NCBI GenBank assembly: GCA_050012355.1
Contig: JBEKHI010000317.1
Span: 1-10,060, forward strand
DNA length: 10,060 nt
DNA from: JBEKHI01 sp050012355
GTDB taxonomy: Bacteria; Actinomycetota; Actinomycetes; Streptosporangiales; Streptosporangiaceae
Reading direction: 5' to 3'
The translations under genes and the position numbers were made by a program. Of this stretch, positions 1-6,929 are shown one piece after another. The notes beneath the pieces are model-generated. The model saw only the letters and a list, made by a program, of their open reading frames with translations, made no database searches and was not told the origin of the DNA. Positions within the stretch are counted from its first letter, which is position 1. Every line of letters begins with the position of its first letter.

Positions 1-1182
1 GCCAGCGGCGCCAAGTCGGTGTATTCATTCCTGCAGACCCAGGGCGCCAACCAGGCCACGTTCTTGACGAACCCGCTGTGGAAGGTCGTCGACGGGCCGT
101 GGACGCTGAGCTATTACAACACCAACGGCGACTACTACTACGTGCCGAACAAGAACTACTCGGGCGTGGACAAGCCGACCCTGGCGCACTTCGACAACGT
201 GGACTTCACCACCGACGCCGCCGAGCTCGACTCGATCCGGGCCGGCGGCAGCGTCACGGTCGGCGCGCTCCCGCTGAACGACATCGGGCAGGTCAAGACG
301 CTCGAGTCCGAGGGTTACTCCGTCGCGGCGACCGGGACGCCCGGCGTCTCCAACATCCTGCCGAACATGTACCCGTCCTCCGGTGACACCGGCGACCTGC
401 TGCAGCAGCTTTACATCCGGCAGGCGCTGGAGTACCTGATCGACCGGACGCAGATCGTCAAGAAGATCTACGACGGCTACGCGGACCCTGGTAACGGGCC
501 GGTACCGGTCAACGTGTTCTCGAACCTGGCGACCTCGCTGGAAAAGAGCGGCGGGCCGTACCCCTACGACCCGGCCAAGGCGACCGCGCTGCTCAAGGCG
601 CACGGCTGGACGGTAACCTCGACCGGCACCGACACGTGCAACACCCCGTCGCTGTGCGGCGCCGGGATCAGCAAGGGCGCCAAGCTCCAGTTCACCCTGG
701 ACTACTCCTCGGGCACCGCGACGACCGATGAGATGAACGCCGCCATCCAGTCCAGCGAGGCCCAGGCCGGGATCAAGCTCAACCTGGACTCCCAGCCGTT
801 CAACACGCTCCTCGGCGAACTGGGCGAGTGCACCGCCAGCAGTCACCCGACGTCGGGCTGCAGCTGGCAGCTCATGGAACTCGGCTATGACGAGTACAGC
901 CTCTACCCCGATGGCAACAGCCTGTTCAACACCGGCGGCGACAACGACAACGGAGGCTACTCCAACGCCACCGAGAACAGCCTGATCGAGCAGACGGAGT
1001 ACGGCTCCAGCAGCGCCGCGTTCAGCGAGTACGAGAACTACACCGCCGAGCAGCTTCCGTACCTGTGGCTGCCGATGCTGGACGAGGTCTTCGTGTACAA
1101 GTCGAATCTCGTCGGGCTCACCCCGCTGAACTCGTTCATCGGCCCGAATGACCCGGAAAACTGGTACTACGTCAAGTCATGA
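1..1182 (+). CDS. ABC importer solute-binding protein, family 5 (peptide/nickel type), 5'-truncated
   Basis: This is the C-terminal ~393 residues of an extracellular family 5 (SBP_bac_5, DppA/OppA-like) solute-binding protein; the frame is open from base 1, so the start, signal peptide and N-terminal lobe lie outside the window. Family features are the stretch around residues 138-160 (RQALEYLIDRTQIVKKIYDG), and the DPAKATALLKAHGW segment near residue 190, a hallmark of the family. The protein would capture an oligopeptide or similar ligand outside the membrane and deliver it to the two permeases encoded next. Two short insertions carry cysteine pairs (TDTCNTPSLCG and GECTASSHPTSGC), which could form disulfides in an exported protein. 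The TGA stop overlaps the next ATG by four bases (ATGA), implying translational coupling. The ligand cannot be deduced; the family also includes nickel, heme and sugar binders. Confidence 0.9.
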   Translation, partial: ASGAKSVYSFLQTQGANQATFLTNPLWKVVDGPWTLSYYNTNGDYYYVPNKNYSGVDKPTLAHFDNVDFTTDAAELDSIRAGGSVTVGALPLNDIGQVKTLESEGYSVAATGTPGVSNILPNMYPSSGDTGDLLQQLYIRQALEYLIDRTQIVKKIYDGYADPGNGPVPVNVFSNLATSLEKSGGPYPYDPAKATALLKAHGWTVTSTGTDTCNTPSLCGAGISKGAKLQFTLDYSSGTATTDEMNAAIQSSEAQAGIKLNLDSQPFNTLLGELGECTASSHPTSGCSWQLMELGYDEYSLYPDGNSLFNTGGDNDNGGYSNATENSLIEQTEYGSSSAAFSEYENYTAEQLPYLWLPMLDEVFVYKSNLVGLTPLNSFIGPNDPENWYYVKS

Positions 1183-2135
1183 CCGGTTACCTGATCCGGC
1201 GGATCGGGCAGTCCATCGCGGTCGTGATCGGCGTGATGGTCTTGACGTTCATCATGGTCCACCTGGTGCCTGGCAGTGCGGCCAGGTCGGCGTTGGGCGT
1301 CAAGGCCACCCCCGCCAGAATCGCGGCCTTCAACGCGACCTACGGACTGAACCAGCCGCTGTACAAGCAGTTCTTCAGCTACGTGGGTCAGGTGCTGCAC
1401 GGAAACCTGGGTGTCTCGTTCCAGTTTCAGGAGCAAGTGTCGACCCTCATCGGGCAGCGGCTGCCGCGGGACATGCTGTTGCTCGGGATATCCACCGTGC
1501 TGGCGCTCATCATCGCGATCCCGCTGGGCATCTACCAGGCAGTGCGCCGCAATGGGCTGACCGACAACCTGCTGTCGGCCGGGTCGTTCACGCTGTACTC
1601 GATGCCCGACTTCTTCTTCGCGATCCTGTTGATCGCGCTGTTCTCCGTGCAGTTGCACTGGCTGCCGCCGACGGTCCCGGCCAACGACACCACGATCGGG
1701 TCGCTAATCGCCGATCCGAGCGCTCTGGTGCTCCCGGTGCTGACCCTGACGATGGTCACCGTCGCGGGTTACAGCCGGTACATGCGCTCGTCGGCGATCG
1801 ACACCCTAGCCCAGGATTACATGAGAGTGGTACGGGCCAAGGGACTGCCGGAACGGCTAGTGCTGTCCCGCCACGTGGTGCGTAACAGCATCCTCCCGGT
1901 GGTCACCGTCGTCGGCCTGTCGCTGCCCGGCATCGTGGCCGGCGCGGTAATCGCCGAGGAAATCTTCAACTACCCGGGCATGGGCCTGCTGTTCTTCCAG
2001 GCTGCCACCAGCCATGATTTCCCGATCCTGCTCGGTTCGACGCTTATCGTGGGCGTCGCCACCGTGGTCGGGAACCTGGCCGCCGACATCGCCTACGGCG
2101 TTCTAGACCCGAGGATCTCCCATGGCGGTTACTGA
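1179..2135 (+). CDS. ABC importer permease, DppB/OppB type
   Basis: A 318-residue inner-membrane permease of the BPD_transp_1 family, first of the two transmembrane subunits of a Dpp/Opp-type importer. It begins with a membrane segment (about residues 9-28) followed by the family signature VHLVPGS (27-33). A cytoplasmic EAA-type loop that contacts the ATPase lies at about 214-240 (DYMRVVRAKG through RNSILP), followed by membrane segments and the conserved EEIFNYPGMG stretch. The length is typical of DppB (about 310-340). The ATG overlaps the stop of the binding-protein gene and has no clear Shine-Dalgarno sequence of its own, so translation probably depends on coupling. The 3' end overlaps the next permease gene by 14 bases. 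The family assignment is firm; the transported substrate is not known. Confidence 0.93.
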   Translation: MTGYLIRRIGQSIAVVIGVMVLTFIMVHLVPGSAARSALGVKATPARIAAFNATYGLNQPLYKQFFSYVGQVLHGNLGVSFQFQEQVSTLIGQRLPRDMLLLGISTVLALIIAIPLGIYQAVRRNGLTDNLLSAGSFTLYSMPDFFFAILLIALFSVQLHWLPPTVPANDTTIGSLIADPSALVLPVLTLTMVTVAGYSRYMRSSAIDTLAQDYMRVVRAKGLPERLVLSRHVVRNSILPVVTVVGLSLPGIVAGAVIAEEIFNYPGMGLLFFQAATSHDFPILLGSTLIVGVATVVGNLAADIAYGVLDPRISHGGY

Positions 2136-3021
2136 ACACGCGCTGGTCGTCCCGGAGGCCGGAGAACTCGCGGTCCAGCCCTCGGGGCGCCTCGCGTTTC
2201 GCGCCTTCTTCCGTAGTCGGCAGGCGCGGATCGGCGTCGGTATCGTGATAGCGCTGATCCTGTTCTGCTATGTGGGGCCGTTCTTTTACCACACCAACCA
2301 GGTGACGGTGAACCTGAACAACGAGACCGAGCCACCCGGCGCCGGCCACCCGCTCGGCACCGACGCCTCCGGGTACGACGTGCTCGGCCGGCTGATGCTC
2401 GGCGGTCAGTCCTCGCTTGAGCTGGGCTTCGCGGTGACCCTCGCCACCACTGTGCTCGGCACCGTCTACGGAGCACTGGCGGGCTTGGTCGGCGGCATCG
2501 TCGACTCGATCATGATGCGGATCATCGACACGTTCCTGGCGATCCCCACGCTGGTGCTGCTGCTGATCCTGGTGAACATGTTCACCCCGTCGCTGTGGAT
2601 GATCATCGTCCTGCTGTCGCTGCTGTCCTGGATCGGGGTGGCGCGGCTGGTCCGCGGCGAGGTCCTCGGGCTGAAGACCAGGGAGTTCGTGTACGCGGCG
2701 CGAATGATGGGCGCGACTCGGAGCCGGCTGATGTTCCGCCACCTGGTGCCGAACGCGGTCGGCGTTATCGTCGTGAACGCCACCTTCACCATCTCCGACG
2801 CGATCCTGACCCTGTCCGCGCTCAGCTTCCTCGGACTTGGCCTGCCACCGCCCGAGGCTGACTGGGGCTCGATGCTGTCCAACGGCCTGAACTACCTGTT
2901 CGACGGCTACTGGTGGACGGTCTACCCGCCGGCGGTCATCCTGATCGTCACGGTAATCGCCTTCAACCTGATCGGAGACGCCCTCCGCGACTCCCTAGAC
3001 GTCCGCCTCCAGCGGAGGTAG
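2122..3021 (+). CDS. ABC importer permease, DppC/OppC type
   Basis: A 299-residue second permease subunit of the same importer. After a cytoplasmic N-terminus and one membrane segment (about residues 36-56) comes the DppC hallmark HPLGTDASGYDVLGRL (76-91). The EAA loop lies at about 188-211 (FVYAARMMGATRSRL through HLVPN), and the conserved LSFLGLGLPPPEADWG motif follows. The chosen ATG has a GAGGA ribosome binding site at 2111-2115, inside the end of the preceding gene. It is the last gene of the + strand operon: no DppD/DppF-type ATPase gene follows, and the next gene converges on it. Such ATPases usually follow DppC or precede the operon, so here they are either upstream of the window or shared from another locus. 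Confidence 0.93.
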   Translation: MAVTEHALVVPEAGELAVQPSGRLAFRAFFRSRQARIGVGIVIALILFCYVGPFFYHTNQVTVNLNNETEPPGAGHPLGTDASGYDVLGRLMLGGQSSLELGFAVTLATTVLGTVYGALAGLVGGIVDSIMMRIIDTFLAIPTLVLLLILVNMFTPSLWMIIVLLSLLSWIGVARLVRGEVLGLKTREFVYAARMMGATRSRLMFRHLVPNAVGVIVVNATFTISDAILTLSALSFLGLGLPPPEADWGSMLSNGLNYLFDGYWWTVYPPAVILIVTVIAFNLIGDALRDSLDVRLQRR

Positions 3022-3078
3022 CCGACGCCGACCCGCGAAGGACCGGGACCCGCGCGGGCCGGCGCCGGACGTCTCAAG
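3022..3078. other. Left part of convergent gap, GC-rich
   Basis: This short stretch between the dppC-like stop and the palindrome pair contains the palindrome CCGGCGCCGG (3059-3068). A 5-bp CCTCC/GGAGG hairpin (3007-3019) straddles the end of the permease gene. Neither is followed by a T-run, so neither looks like a classical intrinsic terminator. No coding potential was seen. Confidence 0.4.
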
Positions 3079-3132
3079 CCGGTCGATGTGACATCGACCG
3101 CGCGCTATACCGGTCGATGTCACATCGACCGG
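3079..3132. repeat. Twin palindromes (element A), 31 bp centre to centre
   Basis: Two near-identical palindromes sit in the gap between the convergent dppC-like and dioxygenase genes. The left one spans 3080-3100, arms CGGTCGATGT and ACATCGACCG around a central G at 3090. The right one spans 3110-3132 and is perfect over 23 bases around a central C at 3121. Apart from the last base of its flank, each is the reverse complement of the other, and the centres are exactly 31 bp apart. Each could form a 10-11 bp hairpin or bind a dimeric protein. Position between convergent stops suits a bidirectional terminator, but there is no T-run. A related pair (element B) lies at 4208-4264 on the other side of the dioxygenase gene. 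Confidence 0.9.
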
Positions 3133-3138
3133 GGCGGG

Positions 3139-4113
3139 TCAGTCGTCTTCGACGACGACCACGTGCTTGTCGGTGAACGGGTGGCCCGCTACCAGGTCGC
3201 TCTCGCGGCCGTCGGGGCCGACCGGGATCTCGCCGATGACCGTCACGCGGTGCAGGGTGCGCTGCAGGTCCAGGTGCTCGATGTCGGTGGGGGCCAGGTG
3301 CGAGGTGGCGCGGTTGTCCCAGATCGCCACCGAGCCCGGCTCCCAGCGGAACCGGGTCGTGTACTCGGGCCGGGTGATCTCGGAGTACAGCAGGTCCAGG
3401 ATCGCCTTCGACTCGCGGCTGGACACGTCGACGATGTGGCTGGTGAAGCCCGGGTTCACGAACAAGCCCTTGCGCCCGGTGACCGGGTGCACGCGAACTA
3501 CCGGGTGGATCGCGACCAGCAGGTTGTCCTCGATCCGCTTGCGCAGCTTCCCCGCCGACTCGTAGCCGCTGTCCCGGCCACCGCCGTAGCGATGCTCGGC
3601 CCGCAGTCCGTCGACGAACGCCTGCACGACGGGGGACAGCCCCTCGTAGGCGGCCTGCAGGTTGGTCCACTGCGTGTCACCGCCGATCTCCGGCACCACC
3701 TCGGCGCGCAGGATCGACACCGCGGGCGGGTTCACCGCGGCGGTCACGTCGGTGTGCCAGCCGGAGAAGTAGCTGTACTGCCGGCGACGCAGCTTGCGGA
3801 AGTCGGTTCCGTACCGCTGCTCGTAACGCCGCGGGTCGACGGTGAAGATCTCCGCGTGGCCATCCGGCGGCGCCTCGTCGTGCGGGTGCGCGTAGGTGAG
3901 TGTCCCGAATTGCTGCCCGAACGCGATCTGCGAGGCGTGATCCAGATGCTGGTCACGGAAGAAGATGACCTTATATGTGTGCAGCGCGTCCTTGAGTTGC
4001 TGGACTGTTTCCGGTGCCAGTGGCTGGGCGATGTCGATGCCCGAGATGTCGGCGCCGATATGGCCCGCTACTGGCTTGATAACGAGCGTCTGCGCGTCCT
4101 GAACAGCGGTCAT
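3139..4113 (-). CDS. TauD/TfdA-family Fe(II)/2-oxoglutarate dioxygenase
   Basis: A 324-residue cytoplasmic non-heme iron dioxygenase; the family couples 2-oxoglutarate decarboxylation to hydroxylation next to a sulfonate, sulfate ester or ether, which then releases sulfite, sulfate or phenol. The iron ligands are visible: H120 and D122 in WHTDVT, and H272 in WDNRATSH. R289 in LHRVT is the expected 2-oxoglutarate carboxylate ligand. It is somewhat longer than E. coli TauD (about 280), with extra residues around 94-116 just before the HxD motif. The ATG at 4113 is preferred over an upstream TTG at 4185, because GAAGGGA lies about seven bases before it and the protein then begins at the usual position. 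It lies downstream of the sulfonate-type importer and LLM monooxygenase on the same strand, which fits sulfur scavenging. Taurine, alkyl sulfates and aryloxyalkanoates are all possible substrates; which one applies is not decidable here. Confidence 0.92.
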   Translation of the reverse strand: MTAVQDAQTLVIKPVAGHIGADISGIDIAQPLAPETVQQLKDALHTYKVIFFRDQHLDHASQIAFGQQFGTLTYAHPHDEAPPDGHAEIFTVDPRRYEQRYGTDFRKLRRRQYSYFSGWHTDVTAAVNPPAVSILRAEVVPEIGGDTQWTNLQAAYEGLSPVVQAFVDGLRAEHRYGGGRDSGYESAGKLRKRIEDNLLVAIHPVVRVHPVTGRKGLFVNPGFTSHIVDVSSRESKAILDLLYSEITRPEYTTRFRWEPGSVAIWDNRATSHLAPTDIEHLDLQRTLHRVTVIGEIPVGPDGRESDLVAGHPFTDKHVVVVEDD

Positions 4114-4207
4114 GCCAGTTCCCTTCGGAGGAATTCTTAATACAATTTTCCATAACGGCGGTCGGCGTCGTCTACATTGCAACAAACTAAATTAAGTGGG
4201 GCGTCGG
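4114..4207 (-). promoter_or_regulatory. AT-rich leader and ribosome binding site of the dioxygenase gene
   Basis: The bases just upstream of the dioxygenase start are much richer in A/T than the rest of the window, notably 4136-4155 and 4176-4197 (reading TTGTATTAAG and ACTTAATTTAG on the - strand). GAAGGGA near 4119-4126 serves as ribosome binding site. A -10-like TATTAA sits at 4142-4137, but no convincing -35 lies 16-19 bases upstream of it. A separate promoter for this gene is therefore plausible from composition and from the 243-bp gap, but its exact position is a guess. Confidence 0.4.
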
Positions 4208-4264
4208 CCCCCATGGATGTCCCATCGAGGGGGCTATTCCGCTATCGATGGGACATCCATGGGG
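4208..4264. repeat. Inverted repeat (element B), 20-bp arms, units 31 bp centre to centre
   Basis: Arms 4209-4228 and 4245-4264 are perfect reverse complements over 20 bases, separated by a 16-base loop (4229-4244). Each arm contains a quasi-palindromic unit, GATG-TCC-CATC centred at 4221 and GATG-GGA-CATC centred at 4252. The centres are 31 bp apart, the same spacing as in element A. The core GGATGTCCCATCGA matches the element A core CGATGTCACATCGA at 12 of 14 positions. The left unit is further flanked by CCCCC (4208-4212) and GGGGG (4229-4233). It lies between the ROK gene and the dioxygenase start, where it could act as a terminator-like hairpin, an operator, or a REP-like repeat; no T-run follows on either strand. 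Confidence 0.9.
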
Positions 4265-4356
4265 CGGAAAACGCTCCGCGGGCCGGCGGCCTGGCGGCTT
4301 GGCGCCGCCGGCGGGCCGGCGGGCCATCGCGGCAGCGGGCCAGCGGGGGCAGCCGG
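4265..4356. other. GC-rich spacer after ROK gene with short tandem repeats and a hairpin
   Basis: No gene is seen here. There is a direct tandem GGCGGGCC at 4310-4317 and 4318-4325, and a 6-bp hairpin GGCGGC/GCCGCC at 4293-4309 with a five-base loop. A small hairpin GCGGA/TCCGC lies at 4264-4279. The hairpins could slow or stop transcription leaving the ROK gene, but none has a T-run, so a terminator call would be weak. Confidence 0.4.
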
Positions 4357-5553
4357 CTAGCGGGCTAGCGGATCGGCGTAGACCTCGGTCAGTGCGACTG
4401 ATCCCGCGGCTACCGGGAGCACGTCGAGGCCGAACGTCGTGGTGACCACCGAGGCCGACCGCGCGGTCGGTGACCGGCGGCGGACCTCGGCGCGCAGCGT
4501 CTCCAGGCAACCGGGAAGCAGCATCGCGCCAGCCTCGACGACCACCAGCACTTCCGGATCGAACAGGTCGGCCAGGACCGCGGCGGCTGCGCCGACGGCG
4601 CGGGCGCGGCGGCGGAACAGCAGGCCGGCCCGCGGGTCGCCGCCGCGCGCCGAGTCAAGCAGCGCGACGAAGCTGGGCTCGGCAATGATCGCGTCCGCGA
4701 CGGCGCGCCGGACCAGAGTGGTCTCGGAGACCACGGCCTGCAGGCAGCCGGCCCGGCCGCATTCGCAGGGCTCGGCATGGCCGGGCAGCGGCAGATGCGC
4801 GATGGTCCCGGCGGCGCTGCGCTGCCCGAGCTGGGTGATGCCGCCGACCGCGAACGCCGCGTCCACCACGTTGCCCGCGAACAGGTGCACCACGCTTGAC
4901 CTGGCCCGATGGTCTCCGAATAGTTGCTCGGCGCGGGCAAGTGCCCGGGAGTGCCCATCCACGTGCACCGGGAGGCCGGTGGCCGCCGCCAGCAGGTCGC
5001 GGACCGGCACGTCACGCCAGCCGAGCAGCGAGTGCTCGACGATCACCCCGGCCGCCGAGTCCACCCACCCGCCGACCGCCACCCCGATGCTGGTCACCCG
5101 CCGATCGCCGCCGCTGATGAATGGCGGGAGCCGGTCCGCGATCCTGGTCAGGATCCGGCGCGCGTCCGGCCGGTGCCCGTGCGGGATGCGCTCCCGCGCG
5201 ATCACCCGCCCTCGCAGGTCGACCAGGGCCAGGGTGACATGGGCCAGCGCGATGTGCACCCCGCACGCGACCGGCCCGTCGTCGCAGGCGACATCCACCG
5301 GTACGTGTGGCCGTCCGGCCGGTTTGTCGCCGGTAGGAGAACCGCGCACTTCGCGAATAAGGCCGCGCCGGATGAGATCAGCGCAGAGCTTGCTTACCGC
5401 CGCCGGACTAAGTCCGGCGAGCCGTGCGATCGTCGATCGCGCGACGGGCCCGTGATCGAGTACGGCGAGCAGAATAGCGGACGCGTTATCGGTCTTGCGC
5501 CGGTCCGGAAATGGCTCAAGATCGGACCGGCGCAAGCTCTGCGTAAATACCAT
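4357..5553 (-). CDS. ROK-family transcriptional regulator
   Basis: A 398-residue ROK protein with an N-terminal winged helix-turn-helix (about residues 24-72; helix region ARSTIARLAGLSPAAVSKL) and a C-terminal sugar-kinase-like fold. The second half shows the ALVDLRG phosphate-binding-like strand (109-115), a GVAVGGWVDSAAGV segment (157-170), and the ROK zinc motif with H253, C263, C265 and C270 (PCECGRAGCL). At the position of the catalytic Asp of ROK kinases the sequence reads VHVDGHSRALARAE, giving His201 instead, so kinase activity is unlikely and a purely regulatory role is inferred. It follows the LLM monooxygenase gene by 28 bp on the same strand and is probably co-transcribed. ROK regulators usually respond to sugars or sugar phosphates, which is unusual beside a sulfonate-type importer. 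The start has no strong Shine-Dalgarno sequence; GAGAATGG lies somewhat far upstream. Confidence 0.92.
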   Translation of the reverse strand: MVFTQSLRRSDLEPFPDRRKTDNASAILLAVLDHGPVARSTIARLAGLSPAAVSKLCADLIRRGLIREVRGSPTGDKPAGRPHVPVDVACDDGPVACGVHIALAHVTLALVDLRGRVIARERIPHGHRPDARRILTRIADRLPPFISGGDRRVTSIGVAVGGWVDSAAGVIVEHSLLGWRDVPVRDLLAAATGLPVHVDGHSRALARAEQLFGDHRARSSVVHLFAGNVVDAAFAVGGITQLGQRSAAGTIAHLPLPGHAEPCECGRAGCLQAVVSETTLVRRAVADAIIAEPSFVALLDSARGGDPRAGLLFRRRARAVGAAAAVLADLFDPEVLVVVEAGAMLLPGCLETLRAEVRRRSPTARSASVVTTTFGLDVLPVAAGSVALTEVYADPLAR

Positions 5554-5581
5554 GTGAAATGTAAAGCCATTCTCTAGTTAG

Positions 5582-6922
5582 CTACGCCCGCGCGGCGCTC
5601 CTTTCCGCGGGCTGGTACTGGCTGGCGGGGCGCGCCAGGCCGTAATGGTCGCGGAGGGTGCGGCCGGTGTATTCGGTGCGGAACAGGCCGCGCCGTCGCA
5701 GGATCGGCACCACCTCGTCGGTGAACAGTTCCAGGTCCGTCGGCAGCGCCGGCGGCATGATGTTGAAGCCGTCGGCCGCTCCGCTGGTGAACCAGTTCTC
5801 GATCGCGTCCGCTACCTGCACGGGTGTCCCGGTGAACGTCAGGTGACCGCGGCCGCCGCCGAGCCGGCCGATGAGCTGACGGACGGTGAGGTTCTCCCGC
5901 CGCGCCAGGTTCACCACCAGGGTGTACCTGCTCTTGGAGCCCTCGATCTCATCCTCGGCTGGCAGGTCCGGTGGCAGCGGTGCGTCGAGCGGCAGGGCGG
6001 AGACCGGCAGCCGCAGCAGGGTCGCTAGGTTCTGCCGGGCGTACTCCGGGCTGATCAGCGAGTCAAGCTGCTGCTCGCGGGCGAGGGCTTCGGCCTCGGT
6101 AGAGCCGATGACCGGCACGATTCCCGGCAGGATCTTGATCGTCGCCGGATCCCGGCCGATCCGCCGCGCACGGTCCTTGAGGTCAGCGTAGAAGTTACGC
6201 GCGTCGGCCAGCGTCTGCTGCGCGGTGAACACCGCCTCCGCGTACTTCGCCGCTAGTCGCTTGCCGTCTTCGGACGAGCCGGCCTGGACCAGCAGCGGGT
6301 ACCCCTGCGGCGGACGCGGGATGTTCAGCGGCCCGGCGACCGAGAAGTACTGGCCGTGGTGGTCGCTGCGGTGCACCTTGGAATCGTCGGCCCAGACCCC
6401 GGCGTCCTTGTCGGCGACGATCGCGTCATCCTCCCAGGAGTCCCACAGCTTGAACGCGACGTCGATGAACTCCTCCGCCCGCGCGTAGCGCTCCGCGTGG
6501 GACGGCAGGTCTGGCAGGCCGAAGTTCCTGGCGGCGTCGCCGCCCGCCGTGGTGACCACGTTCCAGCCTGCCCGCCCGCCACTCACGTAGTCGAGTGAGG
6601 CGAGCCGCCTGGCCAGGTTGTACGGCGAGTTGTACGAGGTGGACACGGTCGCGATCAGCCCGATCCGCGACGTCGCGCCCGCCAGCGCGGTGAGCAGGGT
6701 CAGCGGCTCGAGAGCCCCGGTGGGACGACGGCCGGGCGCCCCCATCAGCTGTGGTGAGTCGGCGAGGAACAGTGAGTCGAAGGTGCCGCGTTCGGCGATG
6801 CGGGCGAGGTTCTTGTAGTGCTCGATGTCCAGGCTGGCCAGCGGGTCGCTCTCCGGCAGCCGCCACGAAGCCTCGTGATGCCCGGTCGTCATGAGGAACG
6901 CGTTCAGATGCAGAAATGTCAT
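5582..6922 (-). CDS. LLM-class flavin-dependent monooxygenase, NtaA/SnaA/DszA type
   Basis: A 446-residue luciferase-like monooxygenase of the nitrilotriacetate monooxygenase component A subfamily, whose members (NtaA, EmoA, DszA, DmoA, SnaA) use reduced FMN and O2 to oxidise substrates, several breaking C-N or C-S bonds. Length and motifs fit that subfamily rather than the shorter SsuD. These include YNSPYNLARRLASLDYVSGG at 97-116, followed at once by RAGWNVVTT, and the C-terminal RGLFRTEYTGRTLRDHYGL. The enzyme needs a separate flavin reductase, and none is encoded in this window. The start is well supported by TAGGA five bases before ATG; this site overlaps the TAG stop of the ATPase gene, so the two are translationally coupled. 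Its place between the importer and the ROK gene suggests it acts on the imported compound. The substrate is not determined. Confidence 0.93.
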   Translation of the reverse strand: MTFLHLNAFLMTTGHHEASWRLPESDPLASLDIEHYKNLARIAERGTFDSLFLADSPQLMGAPGRRPTGALEPLTLLTALAGATSRIGLIATVSTSYNSPYNLARRLASLDYVSGGRAGWNVVTTAGGDAARNFGLPDLPSHAERYARAEEFIDVAFKLWDSWEDDAIVADKDAGVWADDSKVHRSDHHGQYFSVAGPLNIPRPPQGYPLLVQAGSSEDGKRLAAKYAEAVFTAQQTLADARNFYADLKDRARRIGRDPATIKILPGIVPVIGSTEAEALAREQQLDSLISPEYARQNLATLLRLPVSALPLDAPLPPDLPAEDEIEGSKSRYTLVVNLARRENLTVRQLIGRLGGGRGHLTFTGTPVQVADAIENWFTSGAADGFNIMPPALPTDLELFTDEVVPILRRRGLFRTEYTGRTLRDHYGLARPASQYQPAERSAARA

Positions 6923-6929
6923 GTCTTTC

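Noticed and set aside
3022..3078. Intrinsic terminator for the peptide importer operon.
   Set aside because: GC-rich palindromes are present but no T-run follows, so a classical terminator cannot be supported.
3088..4140. A long open frame on the + strand opposite the dioxygenase gene.
   Set aside because: The opposite strand encodes a complete dioxygenase with all catalytic residues; the + strand frame is Arg/Val-rich with no recognisable domain and is a high-GC shadow.
3079..4264. The dioxygenase gene as a composite mobile cassette bounded by inverted elements.
   Set aside because: No transposase, no target-site duplication and no composition shift in the coding region were seen; the flanking elements alone do not show mobility.
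4439..5577. Long + strand frames opposite the ROK regulator.
   Set aside because: Their composition (Ser/Arg/Pro/Thr-rich) is typical of antisense frames in GC-rich DNA, while the - strand shows intact helix-turn-helix and ROK zinc motifs.
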